Assembly: GCA_002320815.1 (NCBI GenBank)
Contig: DCLA01000006.1
Coordinates: 52,549 to 116,548 of the forward strand
Length of the DNA: 64,000 nucleotides
Direction of reading: 5' to 3'
Source: Myxococcales bacterium UBA1660
Lineage (GTDB): Bacteria > Myxococcota_A > Polyangia > Polyangiales > Houyiibacteriaceae
Made by a program: the position numbers and the translations under genes. The notes under the pieces were generated by a model. It was not told the origin of the DNA and searched no databases. It saw nothing but the letters and a program-made list of their open reading frames with translations. Shown here piece after piece: positions 17,056 through 25,622 of this stretch. Each line of letters starts with the position of its first letter. Position 1 is the stretch's first letter.

Positions 17056-17547
17056 TCAGCCCTTGTAGCGGCCCATGGCGTCGCGGGCCTCGCGGAGCTC
17101 CGCCTCGCGCTTGATCGTCTCGCGCTCGTCGCCGAGGCGCTTGCCCTTGCCGAGCCCGAGCTGGACCTTGGCCACGCCGTTCTTGAAGTACACCTGCAGC
17201 GGGACGAGGGTGTAGCCCTTGGCCGTGAGGCGACCGCGGATCTTCTCGATCTCGCGCTTGTGCGCGAGGAGCTTCCGGGAGCGCTTGGGCTCGTGGTTGT
17301 AGTGGGGCCCGCCCTGCTCGTAGGGCGAGATGTGCATCTTGTGCAGGAAGAGCTCCTCCGAGTCGACGGAGGCATATGAGCCCTCGAGGCTCGCCCGGCG
17401 CTGCCGGAGCGCCTTCACCTCGGAGCCCTGGAGCACCATGCCGGCCTCGAGGCGCTCTTCGATCTCGTAGCGCTTGGCGGCCATGGGATTGCGGCAGACG
17501 AGGAGCTCCATCCCGTCCACACCCTTTTCGACGCGCCGCTTGGCCAT
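17056..17547 (-). CDS. smpB: SsrA-binding protein SmpB
   Basis: A 163-residue protein matching SmpB throughout: NPMAAKRYEIEERLEAGMVLQGSEVKALR, HISPYEQG, and the basic C terminus DERETIKREAELREA. It binds tmRNA and delivers it to stalled ribosomes during trans-translation. The ATG at 17547 removes an upstream antisense-like extension. No tmRNA gene was found in the window. Confidence 0.96.
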   Translation of the reverse strand: MAKRRVEKGVDGMELLVCRNPMAAKRYEIEERLEAGMVLQGSEVKALRQRRASLEGSYASVDSEELFLHKMHISPYEQGGPHYNHEPKRSRKLLAHKREIEKIRGRLTAKGYTLVPLQVYFKNGVAKVQLGLGKGKRLGDERETIKREAELREARDAMGRYKG

Positions 17548-17575
17548 GGCGCCGCCATAGCACGCCCGGCTCCGG

Positions 17576-18496
17576 TCAGCGAGGCTCGGGCTCCGCGACG
17601 TCGCCGGCGTCGTCCACCTCGGACCCGTCGTCCGGGACGGGCTCCGGGAGGACCCAGCCCTCGGCGATGCGGGCGCGCGCCGCGAGCCCGGCGGCGTCGG
17701 GGTCCGGCAACACGGCGTCGAAGGCCGCGAGCTGTGCGCCCCGGTCCTCGCCGGCGAGGTGGGCCAGCGCCGCCAGCTCCACCGCCGCGCGATGGCGGCC
17801 CAGCCTCCTCTCGCGAAGCGCGCGGCTCCGGGCCGCCCGCTCGCGCTCCAGCTCCCCCGGCTCCAACCGCGGGACCCACCGGGCGGGCACCTCGGCCTCG
17901 GCCGGTCGCTCGGGGACGAAGGGGACGGCGACCGCGGGCACCGAGGTCCGCGCGAGCTCGGGGAAGCGCAGCACCACCATCGCCTCCAGCCCCCGAGCCC
18001 CCTCGGTGAACCCTTCGACGCAGCCCTCGCCGCCCAGGTCGCGGTAGGTCGGCGTCGCCTCGTGGGTGAACCCCTGATCGTCGACCCGCACCAGGGCGAA
18101 GCAGGTCCGGTCCGCGGCGTCGTCGGTCGCGCCGATGACGACCTCTTCGAAGCCATCCCCGTCGAGGTCGGCGGCGGGGACCGGGGGCGCGAGGACCACG
18201 TCGCGGCGCCAGTGCTCGGGAGCCGGCGCGTCGACGGAGAGCGCGAGCCCCCGCGCGGTCCAGATGCGGACCAGGGACCGACCCTCCGTGCGCGCCGCGA
18301 GGGCCGCGAAGGAGCGGCCCCGTTGCCGCGCGCCCACGGTCCAGCCGCGCTCCGTGAGCTGGGCGGCGAAGGTCTCGGCTTCGGTCTCGAAGTCGGCGCC
18401 GATCCGGACGTAGGACCATGGGTCCACCGGCGCCGGCTCGGGCGCGCAGGCGCCGAGCGCGGGGAGCATCGCGAACGCGAGCGCGCCGAACCGCAT
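17576..18496 (-). CDS. Lipoprotein with one FG-GAP-like motif, unknown function
   Basis: A 306-residue protein with a lipoprotein signal (MRFGALAFAMLPALGAC, Cys 17). One DLDGDGFEEVVIG calcium-binding-like motif near residue 113 suggests it holds a FG-GAP-type element. The C-terminal third is Arg/Ala/Glu-rich, probably helical, and ends in an acidic tail. It is upstream of smpB on the same strand with 28 bases between. The start lies 25 bases from the divergent gene at 18522. I do not recognise a family. Confidence 0.7.
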   Translation of the reverse strand: MRFGALAFAMLPALGACAPEPAPVDPWSYVRIGADFETEAETFAAQLTERGWTVGARQRGRSFAALAARTEGRSLVRIWTARGLALSVDAPAPEHWRRDVVLAPPVPAADLDGDGFEEVVIGATDDAADRTCFALVRVDDQGFTHEATPTYRDLGGEGCVEGFTEGARGLEAMVVLRFPELARTSVPAVAVPFVPERPAEAEVPARWVPRLEPGELERERAARSRALRERRLGRHRAAVELAALAHLAGEDRGAQLAAFDAVLPDPDAAGLAARARIAEGWVLPEPVPDDGSEVDDAGDVAEPEPR

Positions 18497-18521
18497 CGGC
18501 CGGAGGCTGGCAGCCTTCGCC

Positions 18522-19013
18522 GTGTCGTGCCAGAGCGAGGAGGTGCGCGAACCCGGACTCTATCGAACCACCGTGGCCCACCCCATCGCCGGCGATCAGA
18601 TCCCGGCGGGTCGCCTGGTCTACGTCGGCAACGGTCAAGGCGGCCCCTTCGTGGTGGTCCCCCACTACAACGAGAAGAACCGCTGGTTCTGGCGCGAGCC
18701 GACGGTCCCGCTGACCGACGCCGCGTGGGCCGGGTCCCTGACCCAGCTCCGGCCCGAGGGCTTCTACACCCTCCCCGAGACCCTGGACTTCGATGGCGGC
18801 GGCCGTTGGCTGCAGAACGCCATCGTGCAGCTCGGCTACGATCAGAGCGGCCAGGGGATCCTCTTCGTCGCCGAGCGCCGGGACACCTACGAGGACAACG
18901 CCCTCTACTTCAGCGACCGCGGCAAGCGGATCGAGGACACGCTCCTCGCGCGGCTGGTGTGGGCGCCCATCCTCCCGGTGAGCGAGCCCTCCGAAGGCCC
19001 CACCCGGCACTGA
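18522..19013 (+). CDS. Hypothetical protein, possibly a lipoprotein with short signal
   Basis: A 163-residue protein that I do not recognise. It starts at GTG 18522 as VSCQSEEV; an in-frame upstream stretch reading LAAFAVSC from a possible CTG at 18507 would resemble a very short lipobox, but no standard start codon is there. The body is rich in Trp, Tyr and Gly (KNRWFWREP, GGGRWLQNAIVQLGYD), suggesting a beta-rich extracytoplasmic domain. It precedes comF by 34 bases on the same strand and could share its transcript. Confidence 0.6.
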   Translation: MSCQSEEVREPGLYRTTVAHPIAGDQIPAGRLVYVGNGQGGPFVVVPHYNEKNRWFWREPTVPLTDAAWAGSLTQLRPEGFYTLPETLDFDGGGRWLQNAIVQLGYDQSGQGILFVAERRDTYEDNALYFSDRGKRIEDTLLARLVWAPILPVSEPSEGPTRH

Positions 19014-19047
19014 CGCAACTCGCGGACCTCGGCCGCGAGGAGGACGC

Positions 19048-19665
19048 ATGGCGTTCCTCGCGGCCCTCCGCGGTCTCATCGATCTCGTCGCTCCCCGGGC
19101 CTGCCCCGGCTGCGATCACGACCTCGACTGGGGCGAGCTCGGCTTCTGCCCGGCGTGCGCGCCCCTGCTGGAGCGGATGCCCCACGGACCCGCGGCCTAC
19201 GCCTACGGCGGGCCCCTGGGCGAAGGCATCCGGCGGCTGAAGTACGACGGCCGCACCGACCTCCTGGAGGCGCTCCACGCGCTGGTGAAGCCGCTGACGG
19301 TCGCCCACCTCGGCCGGGTCGACGTGGTGGTCCCGGTCCCGCTCCATCCGAGCCGGCTGGCGGAGCGGGGCTACAACCAGGCCGCCCTCCTCGCCGAGCC
19401 CCTCGCGGCGGCGCTCGGCGTCCCGCTGGACGAAGAGCGGCTCCGGCGCGTGCGACCGGCGGTGCCCCAGGCCTCCCTCGAGGGCGCTGCGCGGGAGGCC
19501 AACGTCCATCGCGCCTTCGAGGCCCGGCGCGACGACGCGCAGCGCCGGGTCCTCCTCTTCGACGACGTGCGGACCACCGGGGCCACCCTGCGCTCGGCGT
19601 CGGGCGCGCTCTACCGGAGCGGCGCCGGGACGGTGCGCGTGCAGGCCCTGGCGGGGGTCCAATGA
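19048..19665 (+). CDS. comF: ComF family phosphoribosyltransferase-like protein
   Basis: A 205-residue protein. The N terminus carries a zinc-ribbon (CPGCDHDLDWGELGFCPAC), followed by the ComF core: LKYDGRTDL, VVPVPLHPSRLAERGYNQ and the PRPP-type motif VLLFDDVRTTGATL near residue 170. ComF proteins take part in uptake of single-stranded DNA in competent bacteria; their precise biochemical role is unsettled. Length and motif order are typical. It converges on rlmH, with 3 bases between the stops. Confidence 0.9.
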   Translation: MAFLAALRGLIDLVAPRACPGCDHDLDWGELGFCPACAPLLERMPHGPAAYAYGGPLGEGIRRLKYDGRTDLLEALHALVKPLTVAHLGRVDVVVPVPLHPSRLAERGYNQAALLAEPLAAALGVPLDEERLRRVRPAVPQASLEGAAREANVHRAFEARRDDAQRRVLLFDDVRTTGATLRSASGALYRSGAGTVRVQALAGVQ

Positions 19666-19668
19666 AGG

Positions 19669-20112
19669 TCAGTGATCGTAGGGCTCACCACGCAGGATGG
19701 TGAACCCGCGGTAGATCTGCTCGGCCAGGAAGAGCCGGGCCAGCCGATGCGGCAGGGTCATGGCCGACAGGCTGAGCTGCACGTCGGCGCGCGCGGAGAG
19801 CTCGGGCGGCAGGCCGTCCGCCCCCCCGATGAGGAAGCAGAGGGTCTGCACGCCCTGGTTCTGCACGTCGCCGAGGTAGCGCGAGAGCCGCTTGCTGCTC
19901 CAGCTCTTCCCGCCCACCTCGAGGGCCACCACCTTGGCTCGGTCGTCGGGGATGGCCTTCTGGAAACGGGCCTCCACCTCGGCGATGGGCCCGTCCTTGA
20001 GCTCCACCTCGCGCACCTTGGCGTAGCGCCCGATGCGCCCGAGGTAGTCGTCGACGGCGTCGCGCAGGCCGCGCTCTTTGACCTTGCCGACGGCGATCAG
20101 CCGAATGCGCAC
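19669..20112 (-). CDS. rlmH: 23S rRNA (pseudouridine1915-N3)-methyltransferase RlmH
   Basis: A 147-residue SPOUT methyltransferase. It begins MRIRLIAVGK and contains FLIGGADGLPPE, SLSAMTLPHRLARLFLAEQ and the C-terminal RGFTILRGEPYDH, all standard for RlmH. It methylates pseudouridine 1915 in helix 69 of 23S rRNA, acting on the 70S ribosome. It follows rsfS by 3 bases, the common rsfS-rlmH order in many bacteria. Confidence 0.97.
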   Translation of the reverse strand: MRIRLIAVGKVKERGLRDAVDDYLGRIGRYAKVREVELKDGPIAEVEARFQKAIPDDRAKVVALEVGGKSWSSKRLSRYLGDVQNQGVQTLCFLIGGADGLPPELSARADVQLSLSAMTLPHRLARLFLAEQIYRGFTILRGEPYDH

Positions 20113-20115
20113 GGA

Positions 20116-20589
20116 TCAGGCGTCGTGGTCGGCGCCGTCCTCGATGTCGCTGGTGTCGACGCGAGCGGCGTCCATCCAGAGCGACTCGAGGTCGTAGTAG
20201 CCGCGCGTGTCCTGGTGGAAGATGTGCACGACGACGTCGCCGTAGTCCATCAGCACCCAGTGACCCTGGGGCAGACCCTCCATGCCGTAGCAGCGCTGGT
20301 CGTACTCGTGCTTCAGCGTGACGTCGATGCCCTTGGCGATCGCGTTGACCTGTCGGTCGCTGCGGCCACTCATGAGCACGACGAAGTCGGCGTAGTCGAC
20401 CTTGCCGCGCACGTCGATGATCTCGACCTGCAGCGCCTTCTTGTCGAGACCGGCCGCGGCGATGCGCAGCGCGATCTCGCGGGCCTCGGCTGCCGCCTCG
20501 TCACGGGTGGGTCGGGGGGTCGCCGCGGGGCGAACCGATTCGATCTTGGCTTTCTTCGCAGTCAAAGTGTTCCTCACACCAGCGGGCAT
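20116..20589 (-). CDS. rsfS: Ribosomal silencing factor RsfS
   Basis: A 157-residue protein of the RsfS/Iojap family: DVRGKVDYADFVVLMSG, GLPQGHWVLMDYGDVVVHIF and the DLESLWMDA end. It binds L14 of the large subunit and blocks subunit joining in starvation. The start at 20589 is chosen because its ATG overlaps the proA stop (TGATG), implying translational coupling; a longer start at 20625 would lie within proA. The N-terminal 45 residues form a charged extension not seen in shorter homologues. Confidence 0.94.
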   Translation of the reverse strand: MPAGVRNTLTAKKAKIESVRPAATPRPTRDEAAAEAREIALRIAAAGLDKKALQVEIIDVRGKVDYADFVVLMSGRSDRQVNAIAKGIDVTLKHEYDQRCYGMEGLPQGHWVLMDYGDVVVHIFHQDTRGYYDLESLWMDAARVDTSDIEDGADHDA

Positions 20590-21878
20590 CACTCGCGGAT
20601 CTGCCCATCCCCATGGGCGATCCACTTCCGCGCGCAGAGCTCCTCGAGGCCCATGGGCCCGTAAGCGTGCATCTTGGTCGTGGAGATACCCATCTCGGCC
20701 CCGAGCCCCAGCTCGAAGCCATCGTTGAAGCGGGTGGAAGCGTTCACGAGCACCAAGCTCGCGTCGACCTCCCGCAACCAGCGCGCGGCCTTGGCCTCGT
20801 CGCGGGTCAAAATACTCTCGGTGTGCGAGCTGCCGTGCTCGCGAACGTGGGCGATGGCCCCGTCGATGCCGTCGACGATGCGCACGGAGAGGACGAGCGC
20901 AAGGTATTCGGTGTCCCAGTCCTCGGCCGTCGCGGCCACCGACCCCGGCAAGAGCGGGCGCGACTCCTCGTCGGCCCGGAGCTCGACGCCGGCGGCGCCC
21001 ATGGCCTCCGCCAAGCGGGGCAGGAACTCGGCCGCGCAGGCGCGATCGACCAAGAGGGTCTCCATCGCGTTGCAGACGCCGGGGCGCTGGGCCTTGGCGT
21101 TCACCGCGATGGCCACGGCGCGCTCGAGGTCGGCGTCGCCGTCCACGTAGACGTGGCAGACGCCCTTGTAGTGCTGGATCACCGGGACCCGGGAGTGCTC
21201 GGTGACGAAGCGGATGAGCCCCTCGCCGCCCCGCGGGATCACCAGGTCCACGTAGGCGTCCTGGGCGATCAGGGCGGTGGTGGCCGCCCGGTCGGTGGTG
21301 GGCACCAGGGTCACGCCGGCCTCGGGGAGGTCGGCGTCGGCGAGGGCGCGGGTGAACGCCACGGCGATGGCCCGGTTGGAGTGGAAGGCCTCGCTGCCGC
21401 CCCGGAGGATCACCGCGTTGCCGCTCATGATGCAGAGGGCGGCGGCGTCGGCGGTCACGTTGGGCCGGGACTCGTAGATGATGGCGATGACGCCCAGGGG
21501 GATCCGCATCCGGCCCACCCGGAGGCCGTTGGGCAGGGTGCGCAGGTCGTCGGTGGTCCCGATGGGGTCCGGGAGCGCGGCCACCTGCCGGACCCCGGCG
21601 GCGACCTTGGCGAGGCGATCCCGGTCGAGGCGCAGCCGGTCGATCATGGCCTCGCTCAGGCCGTTCTCCGCCGCGGCGGCGAGATCGCGGGCGTTGGCAT
21701 CGACGATACCCTCGGCGAGCTCGCCCTCCAGGAGCTCCGCCGCCCGGGTGAGGACCGCCCGCTTGGTCTCCGTGTTCGCCACGGCCAACGCGCGCGACGC
21801 GTTGCGCGCCTGACGCGCGAGGTCGCGCACCATCGCGTCGACGGGCGGGGTGGCTTCGGGCTGGGAAATCGCTGCCAT
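20589..21878 (-). CDS. proA: Gamma-glutamyl phosphate reductase
   Basis: A 429-residue aldehyde-dehydrogenase-like enzyme. Typical segments are GVIAIIYESRPNVTADAAALC, VPVIQHYKGVCHVYVD, the catalytic-Cys region NAKAQRPGVCNAMETLLV and MHAYGPMGLEEL at the C terminus. It reduces gamma-glutamyl phosphate to glutamate semialdehyde with NADPH, the second step of proline synthesis. The start at 21878 begins the conserved alignment; a longer frame to 22022 adds an unlikely Pro/Arg-rich leader. It lies 229 bases downstream of proB. Confidence 0.96.
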   Translation of the reverse strand: MAAISQPEATPPVDAMVRDLARQARNASRALAVANTETKRAVLTRAAELLEGELAEGIVDANARDLAAAAENGLSEAMIDRLRLDRDRLAKVAAGVRQVAALPDPIGTTDDLRTLPNGLRVGRMRIPLGVIAIIYESRPNVTADAAALCIMSGNAVILRGGSEAFHSNRAIAVAFTRALADADLPEAGVTLVPTTDRAATTALIAQDAYVDLVIPRGGEGLIRFVTEHSRVPVIQHYKGVCHVYVDGDADLERAVAIAVNAKAQRPGVCNAMETLLVDRACAAEFLPRLAEAMGAAGVELRADEESRPLLPGSVAATAEDWDTEYLALVLSVRIVDGIDGAIAHVREHGSSHTESILTRDEAKAARWLREVDASLVLVNASTRFNDGFELGLGAEMGISTTKMHAYGPMGLEELCARKWIAHGDGQIRE

Positions 21879-22107
21879 TGGAGCCGGCGAGTATGAGAGG
21901 CGCACCTGGCCCACGCCAGCCGAGCCCGTGGGCTCGATCCCGGCACCGGCGGGGGCCCGGGTCAGAGCACCTCGCGGCCCGACCACGCGCGGCGCACGCG
22001 GAGGGCGGAAGGCAGGAGGCAACGGCTCATCACCCTCATGGTCTCAGTCGAATTCCCGGGGTGGCAAGGGCTGGGACCGATTCGGGCCCCACACCGCCGC
22101 ACATCGC
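21879..22107. other. Gap between proB and proA, no feature recognised
   Basis: This 229-base interval separates the proB stop from the proA start. I see no open frame with coding character, no convincing promoter on the minus strand and no T-run terminator. It is long for an intra-operon gap, so proA may also have its own promoter. Confidence 0.4.
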
Positions 22108-23238
22108 CTACACCAAGACCATGTCGTCGCGGTGCATCACCACGCCGCCGCCGCGCCGCCCCAGTCGGGCGTCGACCTCGTCGCTGTGGGCGCCGGCGAT
22201 CCGGGCGACCTCGGCGGTGGAGTAGCGGACCAGCCCGCGGCCGACCTCTTCGCCCTGGGGCGCGTGGAGCGCGACGCAGTCGCCGGGCTCGAAGTCGCCG
22301 CGGACCCCGAGGACGCCGGCGGCCAGAAGGCTCGCTTCGCCGCGGAGCGCGCGCGCCGCGCCCTCGTCGAGCAGGATCGAGCCCTTGGGCTGGAGGGCGT
22401 AGGCGATCCAGTGCTTGCGGCTCGGCAAGCGGACTCCGTCCGGGAGGAAGAGGCTGCCCACGGCCTCGCCGCGGACGACGCGGGCGACGATCGCATCATC
22501 CGAGGCGTTGCCGATGATCACCGGCACCCCCCGCTGGGTGGCGCGCCGCGCGGAGCGCACCTTGGAGGCGATGCCCCCGCGGCCCACGTCGTCGGTGGCG
22601 TCGCGGAAGAGGTGCTCCAGGCCGTCGCCATCGCGGATGGTACCCAGGACTCGGCCCTGCTCGTCGAGGACGCCGTCCACGTCGGTGAGCAGGAAGAGGA
22701 GGTCCGCGCCGACCAGGGTGGAGACCATGGCCGCCAGCTCGTCGTTGTCGCCGAAGCGGATCTCCTCGACGGCCACGGTGTCGTTCTCGTTCACGATGGG
22801 CACCGCGCCGAGCTCGAGGAGGGCGTCGAGGGCCTGGCGCGCGTTGGACCAGCGCTCCCGCTCGCTGAGATCGCCGTGGGTGATCAGCACCTGGGCCGCG
22901 ATCAGCCCGTGGGGCTCGAAGGCGTCTTCGTAGCGCCGCATCAAGCGCGCCTGTCCGGCCGCGGCGGCGGCCTGGAGCTCCGGGAGCGCCCGCGGCCGCC
23001 CGCTCATGCCCAGGCGCCGGATGCCCTGGGCGATCGCGCCGGAGCTCACCAACACCACCTCCCGGCCCTCGGCCCGTTGGGCCGCGATCGCCGCCGCGAG
23101 CGCGTCGAAGCGACCCTCGCCCGCCAAGAGCGAGCGCGAGCCCACCTTGATCACGACCCGTTTCACCTGCCGCAGGGCGGCGCGCACGTCGCCGGACTTC
23201 GCCTCGTCGGTCACGGGCGGAGTCTCCACCGGAAGCAT
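22108..23238 (-). CDS. proB: Glutamate 5-kinase with PUA domain
   Basis: A 376-residue kinase. The amino-acid kinase domain (about residues 25-270) has VVIKVGSRSL, VLVSSGAIAQGIRRLG, PIVNENDTVAVEEI and the Gly/Lys loop GRGGIASKVRSA. A C-terminal PUA domain (about 285-370, GSILLDEGAARALR onward) is present, as in E. coli ProB. It phosphorylates glutamate in the first, feedback-controlled step of proline synthesis. It opens the minus-strand run proB-proA-rsfS-rlmH. Confidence 0.96.
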   Translation of the reverse strand: MLPVETPPVTDEAKSGDVRAALRQVKRVVIKVGSRSLLAGEGRFDALAAAIAAQRAEGREVVLVSSGAIAQGIRRLGMSGRPRALPELQAAAAAGQARLMRRYEDAFEPHGLIAAQVLITHGDLSERERWSNARQALDALLELGAVPIVNENDTVAVEEIRFGDNDELAAMVSTLVGADLLFLLTDVDGVLDEQGRVLGTIRDGDGLEHLFRDATDDVGRGGIASKVRSARRATQRGVPVIIGNASDDAIVARVVRGEAVGSLFLPDGVRLPSRKHWIAYALQPKGSILLDEGAARALRGEASLLAAGVLGVRGDFEPGDCVALHAPQGEEVGRGLVRYSTAEVARIAGAHSDEVDARLGRRGGGVVMHRDDMVLV

Positions 23239-23313
23239 TCGCGTGGCCAGACCGTTTCCGTCCCCGCGCGTCCGCCGGGACTTTTCTCGGCATCGGCGCG
23301 CGCGCCGCCTACC

Positions 23314-24321
23314 ATGGGCGACCCGCGGATGATCGTCGCCGACCTACCTCCGATCTTCTATCGCGTCCTCGCGCTCGTCTTCGGGGCGCTCTGGGGGAGC
23401 TTCTTCAACGTCGCCATCTACCGGTGGCCCCGGGACATGAGCGTCGTCTCGCCGCCGAGCCACTGCCCGGCCTGCGGCGCCGCCGTCCCCTGGTACCGGA
23501 ACCTGCCCATCTTGGCCTTCGCGCTGCAGCGGGGACGCGCAGCGTGCTGTGGCGCGAAGATGACCCCGCGGTACCTCCTGGTGGAGATCCTGGGCGCGGT
23601 GATCGCGCTGGCGGTCATGGAGCGGACCCTGCGCCTGGCCGGAGTCGACGCGCCCATCACCCCGACCCTGTTGGAGGCGTTGACGCTCTTCGTCTTCGGG
23701 GGCGCGCTCTTGGTCGCGGCCTTCATCGACCTCGAGCACATGATCATCCCCGACGAGGTCACCCTCCCCGGCGCGGCGCTGGGGCTGGCGACGGTGGCCC
23801 TCCGGCCGGACCTGGACGCGGCCGACGCCGCCCTGGGGGCCGGCGTGGGGTACCTGACCGTCCAGGTCCTCTTCGTGTGGTCCTACGAGGCCGTCACCGG
23901 CCGGCGCGGCATGGGCGAAGGAGACTCCAAGCTCCTGCTGCTCATCGGCGCGTTCGTGGGCTGGCAGGGCTCGCTCTTCGCGCTGGTCGGCGGCGCGATG
24001 CAAGGGCTGGTGGTGGCGATCCTGGCCATCGCGCTCCGGCGGCGGATGGCCCCGGCCGACGAGGTCAGCGACGACCAGGGCCCCTTCAACCAGCCGGGCC
24101 CGGTCGAGGCGCGCTGCGAGGATCGGGAGGGTGCGATCGCCCCGCTCCTCGAGGAGCCCGCCGAGGTCGAGGCGGCCGAGGAGTCGGAGGAGGACGAGGA
24201 GCCGCTGGTGGCCCCGCGCAAGCTCCCCTTCGGGCCCTTCCTGGCGCTGGCGGCGCTGGAGTGGCTCTTCTTCGGCCCGACCATCCTCGACTGGTACGTC
24301 GGCCTCTTCATGACCCCCTAG
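23314..24321 (+). CDS. pilD: Type IV prepilin peptidase/N-methyltransferase with acidic insert
   Basis: A 335-residue polytopic protein (330 from the second Met). The N-terminal methyltransferase region has GSFFNVAIYRWPRDMS and the zinc-type HCPACG with a later CCGAKM. The two catalytic aspartates of the A24 peptidase family lie in FIDLEHMIIPDEVT and in GMGEGDSKLL. It cleaves and methylates type IV pilins and type II secretion pseudopilins. Unusual is a long acidic insert of about 60 residues (around 250-305, rich in Glu/Asp) between the last two membrane segments. It is divergent from proB. Confidence 0.9.
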   Translation: MGDPRMIVADLPPIFYRVLALVFGALWGSFFNVAIYRWPRDMSVVSPPSHCPACGAAVPWYRNLPILAFALQRGRAACCGAKMTPRYLLVEILGAVIALAVMERTLRLAGVDAPITPTLLEALTLFVFGGALLVAAFIDLEHMIIPDEVTLPGAALGLATVALRPDLDAADAALGAGVGYLTVQVLFVWSYEAVTGRRGMGEGDSKLLLLIGAFVGWQGSLFALVGGAMQGLVVAILAIALRRRMAPADEVSDDQGPFNQPGPVEARCEDREGAIAPLLEEPAEVEAAEESEEDEEPLVAPRKLPFGPFLALAALEWLFFGPTILDWYVGLFMTP

Positions 24322-24350
24322 GCCGCGCCGCGGTCCGGGTCGGGCGGAGC

Positions 24351-25583
24351 TCAGGGCGGCGAGCCGACCTGGGTCACTTCGGCGTCGGGGTCCGCCGCGG
24401 GGGCCAGGGTCTCGGTGTTGCCGTTGGGGTAGATGGCCACCGCCCAGCGCTCGGGCTCGTAGATCCCCCCCGGCACGCCGGCGTTCCAGTCCAGGTTGAG
24501 CCAGACCCCGCAGGTCTCGTCCACCGGGGCCACTCCGGTCCCCGCAGCGAGCCCCGGCCGGTAGTGAATCGAGCTGACCCGCTGGTCCCCGATGTTCGAG
24601 TCCGGGTGCCGGCGGTAGTGGGTCGAGAGCCGGTCGCGCACCGTGTCCGAGTCCTCGGGGAGGCAGACCTCGGCGTAGGCGTGGCCGCCCTGCGGCCCGT
24701 CCATCATGACCAGCCGGGCATTGCCGCCGACCGCGGTGATCATCGAGACCAACACGATGGCGAAGTCGTCGCAATCGCCGATGTACTCGTTCTCGATGGT
24801 CTCGCTGGCCTTGGCGAAGTACTCGTCCCCGTGGGGGTCGTTCACGTAGCGCCACTCGCCCCGCACGTGGCTCCAGATGCGCGCCACCTGCTCGACCCGG
24901 AAGGTGCCCTCGTCCTGCGCGGCGATCCGCGCGGCGGTGTTGCGGGTCACGGACGCGGTGGCGTCGAAGGCGGCGATGACCTTGGGCAGGGTGTGCACCC
25001 GGATGGACGCCTCCTGCGGGCTGCCGGAGCGGCTGGCCTCGGGGCTCGGCAAGAGTCGCTCGGCGGCGCTCTGCAGGCTCCCGTCGTCGATCTTCTTCCA
25101 GAGGAGGAAGCCGCCCACGCCGAGGGCGGCCAGCGAGAGGCTCATGCCCAGGACCCGGCCCCACCCCGCCTTGGGCTTGGACACCGTGAGCCGCTGGCTG
25201 CAGGCGCCGCAGCGCAGGACGCCGCCGGTGAAGCCCGCGGGCATCAGCCCTCGGGTCCCGCAGGACCCACAGATGAACCGCCGCCCGGGGATGGACACGC
25301 CGAGGACGGTGTCCGTGCCGCCGGCCCGCAGGAAGTCCCGCACCGTCTTGGCGCTCCAGGGGAAGGGCTGGCGACCGAAGCGGAGATCGGCGCCGGGTCG
25401 GATCTCCTTGGTCTCGATGGCCTCACCGTCGACGAAGGTGCCGTTCGCGCTGCCCAGGTCCTGGACGACGATGTTCTTGCCGCGCCACTCCATCCGCGCG
25501 TGCCGACCGGAGACGGTGGGATCGTCGAGGATCAGGTCGCAGTCGCGGGAGCGCCCCACGACGATGTACGGTTTAGGCGCCAC
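24351..25583 (-). CDS. FHA - zinc ribbon - transmembrane - transglutaminase-like fusion protein
   Basis: A 410-residue protein with four parts. An FHA domain starts at residue 1 with GRSRDCDLILDD, the phosphothreonine-binding S25 and H28 and the SANGTF loop at 45-50. Two CxxC pairs (105/108, 125/128) form a zinc ribbon. A single transmembrane helix spans about 145-162. The extracytoplasmic half is a transglutaminase-like fold with a complete triad: C271 in IGDCDDFAIV, H301 in GGHAYAEV and D365 in LNLDWN. The layout suggests phosphorylation read in the cytoplasm and a cysteine protease or transglutaminase activity in the periplasm. It is divergent from the MlaE-like permease. Its substrate is unknown. 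Confidence 0.82.
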   Translation of the reverse strand: MAPKPYIVVGRSRDCDLILDDPTVSGRHARMEWRGKNIVVQDLGSANGTFVDGEAIETKEIRPGADLRFGRQPFPWSAKTVRDFLRAGGTDTVLGVSIPGRRFICGSCGTRGLMPAGFTGGVLRCGACSQRLTVSKPKAGWGRVLGMSLSLAALGVGGFLLWKKIDDGSLQSAAERLLPSPEASRSGSPQEASIRVHTLPKVIAAFDATASVTRNTAARIAAQDEGTFRVEQVARIWSHVRGEWRYVNDPHGDEYFAKASETIENEYIGDCDDFAIVLVSMITAVGGNARLVMMDGPQGGHAYAEVCLPEDSDTVRDRLSTHYRRHPDSNIGDQRVSSIHYRPGLAAGTGVAPVDETCGVWLNLDWNAGVPGGIYEPERWAVAIYPNGNTETLAPAADPDAEVTQVGSPP

Positions 25584-25622
25584 AGCCCTGCTGCATGATA
25601 CCGCGACTGACGCTCCGCGCTC

